A stretch of 64,000 nt of DNA from Leptospira haakeii (GTDB taxonomy: Bacteria; Spirochaetota; Leptospiria; Leptospirales; Leptospiraceae): assembly GCF_002812045.1 (NCBI RefSeq), contig NZ_NPEG01000017.1, positions 1 through 64,000 on the forward strand, written 5' to 3'. The position numbers and the translations under genes are program-made. Each line of letters opens with the position of its first letter. Within the stretch, counting starts at the first letter, position 1. Under the pieces are notes generated by a model that saw nothing but the letters and a program-made list of their open reading frames with translations, was not told the DNA's origin and searched no databases. Shown piece by piece: positions 55,549 through 64,000 of the stretch.

Positions 55549-57063
55549 GTGACGGGCTTCCTTCGGGTCTTTCTACTCAGCTTTTTATTTTATACGTATC
55601 TAGTTTCCTGTTCTATTCTCAGGGAAACTATTCCTTCTAGGCCATTAAACGACGGATCTATCTCTATTCTTCTAAAAATCGATAAAAATGCCAGAGAAGA
55701 ATTTGAGAAGGTCACTTCTTGGGAAGTTCCTTATACATTTATAGAAAAGGATCATAGTTATGCAGTGATCCAAAGGGACAAATTAAAAGCCTACGGTTTT
55801 CCTAAAGAAGGGATCAATATCGCAAAGGGGATGCCTTTTAAATATTATTCAGGAAATTACCAGGACTCCTTATCGGAATCCATTTTTGCATTAGCGGACA
55901 TCAAAAAAGGTTATAAGGACAATATATTAAATTCTCATTATCTGTTTTGGGTGCATCGTCTTTTTCCTAAATATTCCCAATATAAAATAATCGGAAAATC
56001 GGCAAGAGGAAGAGAGATCCCAGCCATCTTACTGACTGATACGAATATTCCAGACGAAGATAAAATTTCGGTTCTATTCAATTGTGCTCATCATTCGAAC
56101 GAGGTTGTTTCAGTAGAACATTGTTACGATGTGATCTACGAACTTTTAGCTAATAAGAAAAAATATAGCGATATTTTTGCGAAGTTAAAGATCTGGGTGG
56201 TTCCAATTGTGAATCCGGATGGCTCTCGTGTGTTTTGGCATGAGAATATGTCCATGGGGAGAAAGAACGGATATCCTGGTTGGGGACAAATCACTGAAAA
56301 AGATAACCCGGGAGTGGATATAAATCGGAATTATCCATTCTTTTGGGGAAAAACAAAATCGAACCAAACTTCTTCCGTATCCAATAGTGTATTTTTTAGA
56401 GGACCTTTTGCGGGCTCGGAGCCTGAGACACAGGCGATGATGAATTTAGCGGAGAAGGAGAGGTTTGCCGCTTCTATCAGTTATCATGCGTTTGCGAATT
56501 GTATTTTAGTTCCATATACGATAGATGGGACTTCTAATCCGGAGCCTGACTTCGCTTGGAGTTTGGGTAAAAGAATTGCTTCTTCCGTCGAAAGTAAAAA
56601 TCCGAATCATAATTTCAGTGCTAAGAAAAATATATACGGTGTGGATGGAGTCGACCAAGATTATTATTTCTTTAAGTACGGAACTCTTGCCTATTTAATA
56701 GAATCTTCTCACTTGAATCCGCCGTATTCGGATGTTCCTAAAATTATAGAATCCTTGAGGCCTGCTTGGACAATTCTTTTGGAAGAAATAGCGGATGGAA
56801 GTAAACTCTACTTCAAGATCAAAGACGAGCATGGAAGTCCATTAGTAGCAAATATCAAATTTGATAAGGTTCTTTTTTATCATGGAGAAATTAGGACTTC
56901 TCGGAAAGAAGACGGAATGTTCTTCCAATCCTTTCCCGGAATACGCGGTATTAAGTTGAAAGTTGAAAAAGAGGGATATGAAACAGTCAACTGGGAAGGA
57001 ACAACTTGGAGATCCTGGAAGGCAGTGGATATAGTTTTAAGGAAAAAAACTCCGGCCCAATAA
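55549..57063 (+). CDS. M14-family zinc carboxypeptidase lipoprotein
   Basis: The product is 504 residues from a GTG. The signal ends YLVSC, then SILR, a lipobox. The peptidase domain shows GKSARGREIPAILLTD, FNCAHHSNEVVSVEHCYD (H-x2-E zinc ligands), WVVPIVNPDGSRVFW, GVDINRNYPFFWG, SISYHAFANCI (third His) and YLIESSHLNPPYS with the catalytic Glu. A C-terminal domain of about 100 residues looks like a carboxypeptidase regulatory-like beta-sandwich (IKFDKVLFYHGEIRTS onward). It should remove C-terminal residues from peptides at the cell surface or periplasm. EamA transporter follows four bases later. Confidence 0.9.
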   Translation: MTGFLRVFLLSFLFYTYLVSCSILRETIPSRPLNDGSISILLKIDKNAREEFEKVTSWEVPYTFIEKDHSYAVIQRDKLKAYGFPKEGINIAKGMPFKYYSGNYQDSLSESIFALADIKKGYKDNILNSHYLFWVHRLFPKYSQYKIIGKSARGREIPAILLTDTNIPDEDKISVLFNCAHHSNEVVSVEHCYDVIYELLANKKKYSDIFAKLKIWVVPIVNPDGSRVFWHENMSMGRKNGYPGWGQITEKDNPGVDINRNYPFFWGKTKSNQTSSVSNSVFFRGPFAGSEPETQAMMNLAEKERFAASISYHAFANCILVPYTIDGTSNPEPDFAWSLGKRIASSVESKNPNHNFSAKKNIYGVDGVDQDYYFFKYGTLAYLIESSHLNPPYSDVPKIIESLRPAWTILLEEIADGSKLYFKIKDEHGSPLVANIKFDKVLFYHGEIRTSRKEDGMFFQSFPGIRGIKLKVEKEGYETVNWEGTTWRSWKAVDIVLRKKTPAQ

Positions 57064-57067
57064 GATC

Positions 57068-57997
57068 ATGACAAGATATAAAAACGAGGCCGCCTTAATA
57101 TTTTGCACTTTGATCTGGGGCGGGACATTCTCCGCTACAAAACTAAGTTTAGTTTCTATTTCTTCCTGTTTATTCATAGGGATCCGGTTTGCGATCGCAA
57201 CATTCGTTTTTGTAATTTATATTCTTCTTAAGAACAGAAAGAATCCAGTATCTTATCCAGATTGGAAGACAAATAAACCTCTATACTTCTTAGCATTTTT
57301 ATTGGGCTTCTGGATGTTCATGGGATTTGCATTCGAGACAGTCGGTTTAAAATACACAACCGCTACTAAGTCCGGATTCTTGACGGGGACCTTGGTGGTC
57401 ATCACTCCTATTTTACAAACTTTATTTTTAAAACGTATGCCCAGCTCGGGAAATTTACTAGGAGTGATCGTAGTAATGTTCGGTCTATTCTTTCTTTCCG
57501 CGGAATCGGTGGGAGAAGATCATAAATTAGTAATATCGTATCATTTGGGAGACATTCTCACCTTAGGTGGCGCGTTTTTCTTTTCTTTATACATTATCTA
57601 TGTGGATAAGGCGAGTAAGTCCTGTCCTTTGGACATTCTTCTTTTATCCCAGACTTTAGTGACTAGCGTATTTGCTTTTATTTTAGCATTCATTTTAGAC
57701 TGGACCGAGTTTGAACCTTTGTTTATTAAAATGGACGATAGAGTAATGCCTGCATTGTTTTATAACGGTTTGATCTCATCCGTCGGAACTACGTTCTTGC
57801 AGACAAAATACCAAAAAGGAATCTCCCCTACAAGAGCCGGACTGATCTTTTCTTTAGAGCCGGTTTTCTCCGCGATCCTTGCCTATTTTACTTTAGAAGA
57901 AAGATTGGACGCAACCGGTTTGATCGGATGTAGTTTAGTGCTCACTGGCGTTCTATTGGCTGAACTATTAGGTAGAGAAAAAAATTTTAGATCTTAA
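57068..57997 (+). CDS. EamA-family drug/metabolite transporter
   Basis: The 309-residue inner-membrane protein has ten hydrophobic segments in two EamA halves: FCTLIWGGTFSATKLSL, LGFWMFMGFAFETVGLKYTTATKSGFLTGTLVVITPI, then LTLGGAFFFSLYIIYVDKA and SPTRAGLIFSLEPVFSAILAYFTLEE. Such proteins export amino acids, purines or drugs, but the substrate is unknown. It is translated with the carboxypeptidase, which suggests exchange of peptide-derived amino acids, an inference. The 3' end overlaps the convergent lipoprotein gene by four bases. Confidence 0.92.
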   Translation: MTRYKNEAALIFCTLIWGGTFSATKLSLVSISSCLFIGIRFAIATFVFVIYILLKNRKNPVSYPDWKTNKPLYFLAFLLGFWMFMGFAFETVGLKYTTATKSGFLTGTLVVITPILQTLFLKRMPSSGNLLGVIVVMFGLFFLSAESVGEDHKLVISYHLGDILTLGGAFFFSLYIIYVDKASKSCPLDILLLSQTLVTSVFAFILAFILDWTEFEPLFIKMDDRVMPALFYNGLISSVGTTFLQTKYQKGISPTRAGLIFSLEPVFSAILAYFTLEERLDATGLIGCSLVLTGVLLAELLGREKNFRS

Positions 57998-58917
57998 TTT
58001 TGTTGGATCGGGTTTTCGGAACTTAAATCCTGAGTAGGAATAGGTATTTTTGCTTTGATCGCCGCATCTCTAGTTTTGGGATCCAATCTAAAAAGCCTTT
58101 TGATTGCGATATCTTGCCAATAACGAGATCGATTTTCTTTGATAAATCTTTTTAGAAAGTGGATCTCAGCTCCTTTTGCGTTAACTTCTTCTTTTCCATA
58201 AAATTTATTTTTGAGATCAGAAACAAAATCCGGATGATCTTGAAGATAAGAATTCAGATTTGTTAGCGCATAAGTACCTGTATAAGGGCCGCCGAAAGAT
58301 AGATTTAGACCGTTCGGATGGGCAATAAAATTTCCTATGAAGCGGATCTCCAATCCTCCAGGATTAGAGAATGAAAATTTAGGTTTTTCTAATGGGTCAT
58401 ACTCTATCGGAATAGAATTGGAGTGAAGAACGGTATACGTATGCGTCTGCACGTGTCCATATTTGTTCACAGTTGTATAAGTGTGAGTGGTCGTATAAGT
58501 GTAAGAAGCGCTATCTAAGATCAGCGGTTGGTTTTGTGGAAGTCGAGTAACTACAAAATATTTAGGGACACCTGCTTCCGATTTTCCTAACTGTAATTTT
58601 TGAACCCATAAAAATCTGTAATTTCCATCTCCTTCCATCTCTTTGCCCTGATCTTCTAAATTGGTCCTTAGAGTGTTGCCTGAAATAGAAGAGATATGAG
58701 TTTCTTTGGGGATGGATTCTTCTAAGCCCGAGAATATCCCGTTTGAGATACCGCCCTTGGCAACGATTAGTCCGAAAGCGACTAAACCTTCTTCCCCGGG
58801 AACAGGCTCCTCCAATACCGGAAATGTTTTTAAACAATTTAAGTATAAGAAGGATATAACAATTAAAAGTAAGGATCTAAATCTCCAGTCCATTGATTCC
58901 ATCTTAAATGATAGCAT
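57994..58917 (-). CDS. Putative lipoprotein with Thr/Tyr-rich segment
   Basis: I do not recognise this protein of up to 307 residues; in-frame starts at 58902 and 58893 are alternatives. The signal ends ISFLYLNC, then LKTF, a lipobox. A central stretch is unusual: TYTTTHTYTTVNKYGHVQ then THTYTVLHSNS, rich in alternating Thr/Tyr and likely a beta-rich surface loop. The C-terminal part (YWQDIAIKRLFRLDPKTRDAAI) is helical. Role unknown; surface exposure is plausible from the anchor and composition. Confidence 0.7.
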   Translation of the reverse strand: MLSFKMESMDWRFRSLLLIVISFLYLNCLKTFPVLEEPVPGEEGLVAFGLIVAKGGISNGIFSGLEESIPKETHISSISGNTLRTNLEDQGKEMEGDGNYRFLWVQKLQLGKSEAGVPKYFVVTRLPQNQPLILDSASYTYTTTHTYTTVNKYGHVQTHTYTVLHSNSIPIEYDPLEKPKFSFSNPGGLEIRFIGNFIAHPNGLNLSFGGPYTGTYALTNLNSYLQDHPDFVSDLKNKFYGKEEVNAKGAEIHFLKRFIKENRSRYWQDIAIKRLFRLDPKTRDAAIKAKIPIPTQDLSSENPIQQN

Positions 58918-58987
58918 TACTTATTCAATCCGTTTTGTTAGTTGACTCAGATAGGATTGATGGAAGCAATATTATTCTTTATATTAC

Positions 58988-60106
58988 ATGAAGCGAAACA
59001 TCCAGACAAAATTTTATTTCTTACTTTTAGTCTTCATTTTATTTCCAATCTCTAATTTCGCTTCTCCTGCAAAGGCGGATTTGGATGAGGATGTTCTAAA
59101 AGAAATCAGAGATCATTACGATTCCGGACAAAAAACAAACAAGTTTGATCGAGACTTAGGTATTCCTAAAAGTCCTAAGGCCAGATTTTTTTCCATTCAG
59201 CCTGGAGGAAGTTACGATTTTATTTCCGATTTGGATATTAGTGGTAGAGGAGCATCTGCTGCTATGACTACAGAGTCTCAAAGGCCGAATTTCTTTTTTG
59301 ATATCAGAAGTAAAGATTACAAGATAAACGAGGCATTTGGATTTCAGATTCTGTTCCATTCCGCCAGAAAAGAATTCGATAAACAAGTTTATTCTGTACC
59401 TGCTCCTGATGCAGGTTCTTCTTCCAGTTCGAGTTCCTCTTCTTCCGGAAGTAGTAATTCTGATAAGAATGATAAAAATACTGTGACAGCGGATTTAGGA
59501 ACTAACGTAAAAGTAGATTATAATTATATAATACCCACATTTTATTGGGGAAATCCTGAAGTGGACGGGTTTCGTATGGGGTTTGGTTTCGGACTAGCGG
59601 ATATGAGAATGAGAGGGAATGTGGACTTTCGTGATCCTGGGCAGACGATCGGGAGAATGTATGGGGCAATGGGAGACAGAGATACTTTTCTGAACACACT
59701 TAGTTTTATACAATTGAGTTCCGGATTGGTGGATCTGAGAAGAGGGGATCCGATATTCAATTATCTTTTAGTGAATTTAAGCCAAGGGAATAATTTAGAA
59801 TTAATGGGAGCTTATCTTGCTAGCCAAGGAACTCATTTTTCTACGGATATAATATCACTTTTAGTTTATGCGAACTTGCAGGATAAATACAATCCTCTTG
59901 AATTGCTGGCTTTGAGCGCATTATCCAGAACTAGCATCAATGCAAAGGACAAACAAGTTTTTGCTTACATGATCTATGTAGAAACCCCTAAATTCGGCTT
60001 TGTAAAAGCCAGGTTAAGTTGGCATGGACCGTTGTTTAAAGATTCAGGATATACGATCCATATGAGCACGCTCGAACTTGCGTTGATGGTCCCGATCGAC
60101 TTTTAA
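58988..60106 (+). CDS. Putative outer-membrane protein with serine tract
   Basis: I do not recognise this 372-residue protein. The signal peptide (LLVFILFPISNFA) is followed by a helical segment, then beta-rich repeats with aromatic residues (FRMGFGFGLADMRMRG, FNYLLVNLSQGNN) and a C-terminal LELALMVPIDF. Between residues about 141 and 158 lies a Ser tract (SSSSSSSSSSGSSNS) that interrupts the structured region like a linker or exposed loop. The shape suggests a surface-exposed barrel or lattice protein. Confidence 0.65.
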   Translation: MKRNIQTKFYFLLLVFILFPISNFASPAKADLDEDVLKEIRDHYDSGQKTNKFDRDLGIPKSPKARFFSIQPGGSYDFISDLDISGRGASAAMTTESQRPNFFFDIRSKDYKINEAFGFQILFHSARKEFDKQVYSVPAPDAGSSSSSSSSSSGSSNSDKNDKNTVTADLGTNVKVDYNYIIPTFYWGNPEVDGFRMGFGFGLADMRMRGNVDFRDPGQTIGRMYGAMGDRDTFLNTLSFIQLSSGLVDLRRGDPIFNYLLVNLSQGNNLELMGAYLASQGTHFSTDIISLLVYANLQDKYNPLELLALSALSRTSINAKDKQVFAYMIYVETPKFGFVKARLSWHGPLFKDSGYTIHMSTLELALMVPIDF

Positions 60107-60202
60107 TTCTTCTAATTTAGATCTGCGTAATATCCCTGCTTGACACTCGGTCGATTTGAAGCGATTTTGGGCCAAAAACTAAAACCGCCTAACCGAGGAA
60201 TA

Positions 60203-61777
60203 ATGAATAGAAATTTGGAATTGGAACGCCAAGGGGAAGTTGCCGCAAATTATCTACGGATTTTTTTAACTATAGTTTTTATTTTTGGAACCGCATTCGG
60301 ATTGGTTTGGAAAAGCGGGATCCAAGCGGTTTTAGGTTATTATATTGGCGGGATTGTAGCATATTCCTTCATTATCTTCTTTTCTATTTTTGTAATGAAG
60401 TTTTTCGGCTACAAACCTTGGCTGAAATACGCCACTGTGTTCATGGAATTTATCGGTTATGCGATCGTGCAGGCTGGATATTTTGGTACAGAAGACCAGT
60501 GGAAACCGAACGGTATTTTGAGCCCGGCTAACTACGGGATCTATTTTTTAATTTTAGCGGGGACCATTTTCAGGTTCAATCCCAGATTTACTTTTATTAC
60601 TTCAACTGTCCTTGCGATTCAATTCACTGCGATGGCAATGGCGCTTACCATTCTAAATCCTCAACTTCTCACTATGGGTTATGACGGAATGATCCGTTTG
60701 AGATCTCCTCTGGTAATTTTGATGGGAGTATTCTTATTCGCATTCGGAGTTACTATTTCTTACGCGACAAAGTTTGTGAGAAGATTGGTAGAAGAAGCGC
60801 AAAACGCAGAAGAGAGAGCCATCCGGAATTATACTTCTGCGAAGGAAATTTTGTTTAGTTCGGAAACTGTGGCGGAAGAACTTCGCAAATCTTTAATAGA
60901 TGTGGAAGATGTTGCCAGAGCGAACGAGGATAGCAGCCGAGATCTAGCGAGCATGGTGGAAGAAACATCTGCCACTCTGGAACAAATGGGAGCAAGTATA
61001 GAATCTATCGCAAAAATGGCGGAGCAACAGGACGAATTTGGAGACGATACTTCTACTTCTATAGACAAATGGAAGGACCAAATGGTCAGAGTTTTCGAGG
61101 CAGTATCGTTTGCTAGAAGTTTGGGAGAAGGTTCGGCGGCCACCGCGATAGAAGGGGAGGGCACAGTCCGAGTCGCTTTGGATGTATTTTCTCAATTCAA
61201 AGGTACTGTCCAAGAAGTGAGTAAGATCTTAGGAGTAATCCAAGATCTTGCAGGAAAAACAAATTTACTTTCATTGAACGCCGCTATCGAAGCGGCAAGA
61301 GCTGGAGAGGCAGGAAAAGGATTCTCAGTAGTAGCAGAAGAGGTAAGTAAACTTGCGGATTCTTCTTCTCGAAATGCAAAAGAGATCGTAAAACAGATTG
61401 GCGCTTTGGGAGAAGCTTCCGACACAAGTTCCGAAAAATTCGGAGAATTGGTCCAAGCATTCCGTGAATTGACTTCGGGGATCGGTTCTATAGGGGATGC
61501 GCTTGCTCAGGTGGGAGATTCTGTAGACAAACAAAAAAGCCTTTCTACAGAAGTGGAAGATAAGAACAAACATATCCGCGATCTTTCTAAAGAGATGAAA
61601 AATTCTACATTAGAACAATCGAATGGTGCAAAGCAGATCTTGAACGGGATAGAATATCTGAGTAGAAGATCCATGGAAATGTCCGAGATCACGGAAAAAC
61701 TCAGAACAAGTTTAGAAAGATTAAAAGTTACTTCTCAATCTTTGACAAAAACATTAGAAGCGACTAAGTTAGAATAG
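60203..61777 (+). CDS. Orphan methyl-accepting chemotaxis protein
   Basis: The product is 524 residues from the ATG at 60203 with CGAGG upstream; an earlier in-frame start at 60140 is disfavoured. Five to six hydrophobic segments in residues 20-190 form the sensor with no periplasmic loop of size. The signalling domain has the tip [36 protein letters not shown]. No HAMP domain is visible. It resembles the receptor at 35.7 kb in overall type. It has its own spacer and is unlinked to che genes. Confidence 0.92.
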   Translation: MNRNLELERQGEVAANYLRIFLTIVFIFGTAFGLVWKSGIQAVLGYYIGGIVAYSFIIFFSIFVMKFFGYKPWLKYATVFMEFIGYAIVQAGYFGTEDQWKPNGILSPANYGIYFLILAGTIFRFNPRFTFITSTVLAIQFTAMAMALTILNPQLLTMGYDGMIRLRSPLVILMGVFLFAFGVTISYATKFVRRLVEEAQNAEERAIRNYTSAKEILFSSETVAEELRKSLIDVEDVARANEDSSRDLASMVEETSATLEQMGASIESIAKMAEQQDEFGDDTSTSIDKWKDQMVRVFEAVSFARSLGEGSAATAIEGEGTVRVALDVFSQFKGTVQEVSKILGVIQDLAGKTNLLSLNAAIEAARAGEAGKGFSVVAEEVSKLADSSSRNAKEIVKQIGALGEASDTSSEKFGELVQAFRELTSGIGSIGDALAQVGDSVDKQKSLSTEVEDKNKHIRDLSKEMKNSTLEQSNGAKQILNGIEYLSRRSMEMSEITEKLRTSLERLKVTSQSLTKTLEATKLE

Positions 61778-61795
61778 AAAGGCCCTGCTGATAAT

Positions 61796-61841
61796 TTCAT
61801 ACGTCCTTCGATCGAAAAAAAGATCTAAAGGCACGTATGAA
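61796..61841. terminator. Inverted repeat between convergent genes
   Basis: TTCATACGT-CCTT and AAGG-C-ACGTATGAA pair over 13 bases with one bulge, separated by 19 bases. It sits between the receptor and the convergent carboxymuconolactone-decarboxylase-like gene and could stop transcription from either side. Confidence 0.5.
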
Positions 61842-61861
61842 GTTGCAAAAAGAATTCTGCT

Positions 61862-62302
61862 TTAGTTCGGAGCGGTCATCCCTGTAGAAATTGCGATCCG
61901 GTTCCAGGAATTTATCGTATTAATCACAACGATCAATGCGATAAATTCTTTTTCCTCAAACTGAGCCCTCACTCTTGTATATAGATCATCCGGAACTCCA
62001 TGTTCTGAAATTTTAGTCACATACTCCGTTAATTCCAAGGCGACTCTTTCTTTTTCTGAATAATAGGGAGCTTCTCTCCAAGCATTTAAAAGATAGATCC
62101 TTCTTTCTTCTTCTCCTGATTTTCTAGCGTCCACAGTGTGCATATTAATACAAAAAGCACACCCGTTGATCTGAGAAGCACGGATTTTGATTAACTCGTA
62201 AAGTTTGGTGTCTATTCCTGAACCTTTGGCAAAGTTTTCCATCTCCATCATTTTTTCCAAAACTTGCGGATAAACTTTGGCGTAATTGAATCTTGTGTTC
62301 AT
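61862..62302 (-). CDS. Carboxymuconolactone decarboxylase (AhpD-like) family protein
   Basis: The 146-residue protein has the AhpD-type active-site motif: RASQINGCAFCINMHTVDARKSGE (CxxC followed by His). The rest (LLNAWREAPYYSEKERVALELTEYVT, then FIALIVVINTINSWNRIAIST) is the helical fold of the family. Such proteins reduce peroxides, or handle alkyl or organic radicals, using the Cys pair. No peroxiredoxin gene is adjacent, so AhpD activity is only a possibility. Confidence 0.9.
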   Translation of the reverse strand: MNTRFNYAKVYPQVLEKMMEMENFAKGSGIDTKLYELIKIRASQINGCAFCINMHTVDARKSGEEERRIYLLNAWREAPYYSEKERVALELTEYVTKISEHGVPDDLYTRVRAQFEEKEFIALIVVINTINSWNRIAISTGMTAPN

Positions 62303-62361
62303 CTGTTTCCTCTTTTAAAGGAAAGACGCTCGAAGTCGGAAGATGTGACAGAGATGAGGGA

Positions 62362-62399
62362 TTTTTTTAAAAAGGCCCCGCCCTCTTTGGGTGGGGGCC
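62362..62399 (-). terminator. Orphan rho-independent terminator, minus strand
   Basis: On the minus strand GGCCCCCACCC-AAAGA-GGGCGGGGCC forms a very G+C-rich stem followed directly by TTTTTAAAAAAAT, a textbook intrinsic terminator for transcription running right to left. No annotated gene lies upstream of it on that strand (62400-62620), so the transcript it ends is unknown. Confidence 0.75.
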
Positions 62400-62482
62400 G
62401 GTGCGGTGGTACCCGCAAGTAACAAAAAATCCCGTAGCATATTTCTTTTATCTACACAACCATATTTTGAGTACCCGACTCA

Positions 62483-62498
62483 TGTTGGAATTCCAACA
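62483..62498. repeat. Perfect 16-bp palindrome
   Basis: TGTTGGAATTCCAACA is a perfect palindrome without a spacer, 122 bases before the Tag-like start. Its centre GGAATTCC resembles imperfect sequences near 21576 (TGTAGGAATTCC) and 21613. It may be a dimeric protein binding site or a short dispersed repeat. Confidence 0.6.
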
Positions 62499-62619
62499 AA
62501 TGAAGATTCATTCTGCGCATAAGGCAGAGAAGGTTTTGGATTTTTCCGTTGTTATGTAAATTCGTACTTTTCACCGGTATTTTATTTTGCGATCTTATCG
62601 TTTATGTTTAGGAGTATGA

Positions 62620-63324
62620 ATGAACTCTTTTGACAAAATTCAAAAGCGAGCGGCTAAAAGAAAAGGTGGAGAGAAGGTATTGCAGTCCCTTCTTCCCAAA
62701 GTAAGTCCTAAAAATAAGCTGAGTCGTCTCTCCGATGATCGAGTGCTTAGTGAAATGGCTAAGCGGGTCTTCTCTGCCGGCTTTGTTTGGAAAGTTGTAG
62801 AAAATAAATGGCCAGGCTTCGAAGAAGCATTCTTGGGATTTGATCCTGCAAAATTACTTAAACAGCCGAATCGGTTTTGGGATGCCTTAGGATCGAATGA
62901 AAAGATCATACGTAATGCGCAAAAGATCGTATCGGTGAGAAAGAATGCTCAGTTTGTAGTGGAGATTGCTCGGGAACACGGTAGTTTCGGAAAATTTCTG
63001 GCGGATTGGCCTATCCAGGATCAGATCGGACTTTTGGATTTTCTTTCCAAACACGGCTCCAGATTAGGCGGAAATACCGGGCAATATTTTTTACGTTTTA
63101 TCGGAAGAGATTCTTTTATTTTATCTTCCGATGTTATATTATGTTTACGTGATGTAGGTATTCCTTTGTCTTCAACGGCAAAATCCAAAAAAGATCTGTC
63201 AGCAATCCAAAAACAATTCAATATTTGGGCCGAGGAAACGGGCCTATCATATACTCACTTGTCCCGTATTTGTGCATTTTCGATAGGCGAAAACTATTCT
63301 ACAGAAATGGAGGAAGAGTTTTGA
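62620..63324 (+). CDS. DNA-3-methyladenine glycosylase I-like (Tag) protein
   Basis: The 234-residue protein starts at the ATG with TAGGAG upstream. Family-like features are the helical core FVWKVVENKWPGFEEAFLGFDPAKL, then NEKIIRNAQKIVSVRKNAQFVVEIAREHG and a helix-hairpin-helix region near the end (DVGIPLSSTAKSKKD). The N-terminal Cys/His zinc site of E. coli Tag is not visible, so it may be a divergent member. It would excise methylated adenine from DNA. Identification is from the core pattern only. Confidence 0.75.
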   Translation: MNSFDKIQKRAAKRKGGEKVLQSLLPKVSPKNKLSRLSDDRVLSEMAKRVFSAGFVWKVVENKWPGFEEAFLGFDPAKLLKQPNRFWDALGSNEKIIRNAQKIVSVRKNAQFVVEIAREHGSFGKFLADWPIQDQIGLLDFLSKHGSRLGGNTGQYFLRFIGRDSFILSSDVILCLRDVGIPLSSTAKSKKDLSAIQKQFNIWAEETGLSYTHLSRICAFSIGENYSTEMEEEF

Positions 63325-63384
63325 TACGGAGATAGATTTCGTCTTCTTAAGGAAAATCCGTGAGAAGTTATACCCTTTTAGTAT

Positions 63385-63417
63385 TTCTACTAAGGAATGG
63401 AAAAGTTCCTAGTAGAA
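63385..63417. terminator. Hairpin after the Tag-like gene
   Basis: TTCTACTAAGGAA and TTCCTAGTAGAA pair over 12 bases with one bulged base and an 8-base loop. It lies 60 bases after the stop, in the spacer before the next lipoprotein gene. Confidence 0.5.
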
Positions 63418-63507
63418 GCCGATCTTGTTCCCTGAACCCACCCATGTTAGAATCCCGGTTGGTTTAAACTAAAAAAGTTTTTTACTGTATTCTTCAAGGA
63501 TCTATAT

Positions 63508-64000
63508 ATGAAAATTTACGCTCTCGGGTTATTTCTCTCTCTTATAATATTCATCAATTGTGAAGGCTCATCATCAGATGATCAAAATGCAGCTCTCGCC
63601 TTACTCGGCGGGAATTGTGTGGCTGTGCCTAAAACGCTCAGAAAACATGATGGTGTTTCGACTATATCTACTTATCAATGTTCAGCGTCAGGATTAGTAT
63701 ATACCTGCGAAGCATCCGGAGTTTCTTATGTAAGAACATATATATCTGCGAATGCTGCTAAGTTAGGGTTATTTGATCCACCTGAATCAGCTATGCCGAT
63801 TTCTCAAAGAGGATTGGCAAGCCATAAGCTAATGACGCCAATGGGATCTGTGGGACAACATTATACGTATATTTATGATTCTTCTCAAAGAATAGTATCT
63901 CGGAAGAATGAAATGAGTTCCGGCACAGAATCTTTTAACGATTATGATGCGAATGGATTTCCGAAGAACGGAGGCACATATAGTTATAATTATGCAAGCG
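63508..64000 (+). CDS. Lipoprotein with YD-repeat-like motifs, 3' end outside window
   Basis: The ATG at 63508 is preceded by AAGGAT and opens a frame that runs to the window edge (164 complete codons). The signal peptide ends LIIFINC, then EGSSSDD, a lipobox. The mature part begins LLGGNCVAVPKTLRKHDGVST and contains TYIYDSSQRIVSRKN and FNDYDANGFPKN, resembling YD/RHS repeats. The gene may be a small relative of the RHS proteins or a lipoprotein with a few such repeats. Four Cys residues lie in the first 80 residues. Confidence 0.8.
   Translation, partial: MKIYALGLFLSLIIFINCEGSSSDDQNAALALLGGNCVAVPKTLRKHDGVSTISTYQCSASGLVYTCEASGVSYVRTYISANAAKLGLFDPPESAMPISQRGLASHKLMTPMGSVGQHYTYIYDSSQRIVSRKNEMSSGTESFNDYDANGFPKNGGTYSYNYAS

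Noticed and set aside
58988..60106. Serine tract read as a frameshift
   Set aside because: The frame is continuous on both sides and uses mixed Ser codons, so it is a real protein segment.

Overview
The window looks like a chromosomal segment of a Leptospira-type spirochaete. The evidence is a tandem pair of genes whose products match the leptospiral porin OmpL1, many short lipoprotein signal peptides with relaxed lipoboxes, a large chemotaxis operon, several orphan methyl-accepting chemotaxis proteins, a bactofilin/M23 peptidase/PBP1 cell-shape cluster, and spaced single tRNA genes. Base composition is moderately AT-rich. Nothing in the sequence fixes the species.

Layout. 1-6.1 kb: the 3' part of a giant RHS/YD-repeat protein with a variable C-terminus, followed at once by a small lipoprotein gene. 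6.1-7.7 kb: a metallo-beta-lactamase-fold lipoprotein with a chimeric N-terminus, and a small YegP-like protein. 8-16.3 kb: a seven-gene chemotaxis operon (receiver-ATPase protein, CheA, CheW, Aer-like receptor, CheB, CheR, CheY) closed by a terminator. 16.3-24 kb: an EthA-like flavin monooxygenase with a short-chain dehydrogenase, small DUF1330 and TfoX-like proteins, a FecR-domain lipoprotein, a TPR protein, an unannotated 59-residue gene, a crotonase and a receiver-PAS-histidine kinase. 24-30.5 kb: an envelope cluster on the minus strand (phospholipase C-like protein, PBP1, bactofilin, LysM/M23 peptidase, alpha/beta hydrolase lipoprotein). 30.6-34.3 kb: lysA-ispD, a dehydrogenase/HxlR regulator pair with three matching palindromic operators, and tRNA-Leu. 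34.4-41.1 kb: NHL lipoprotein, orphan receptor, CPBP protease, YdjM-like protein, FFLEELY-like protein, SPOR protein and CoaE. 41.2-47.3 kb: tRNA-Phe, pcm, two ompL1 paralogues, and a TPP riboswitch controlling thiC. 47.9-54.2 kb: an isoprenoid-synthase-fold protein overlapping a signal-peptidase-like membrane protein that lacks its catalytic residues, then a SpoIIE phosphatase, an FGE-like protein and a lipoprotein. 54.4-64 kb: two DUF2147 paralogues, an M14 carboxypeptidase, an EamA transporter, surface proteins, a third receptor, a carboxymuconolactone-decarboxylase-like protein, a Tag-like glycosylase and a truncated lipoprotein at the right edge.

How the genes work together. The che operon encodes a complete sensory core (receptor, coupling protein, kinase, adaptation enzymes, output regulator), and the orphan receptors at 35.7 and 60.2 kb probably feed it or another CheA. 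The 24-30.5 kb cluster joins peptidoglycan synthesis, hydrolysis and a bactofilin scaffold, as expected for helical-cell morphogenesis. lysA supplies lysine or closes the diaminopimelate branch; ispD supplies isoprenoid precursors. The least explained items are the isoprenoid-synthase/dead-S26 pair (47.9-49.9 kb), the histidine-less kinase-like protein that opens the che operon, the RHS C-terminus with its adjacent lipoprotein, and the minus-strand terminator at 62.37 kb with no gene upstream of it.
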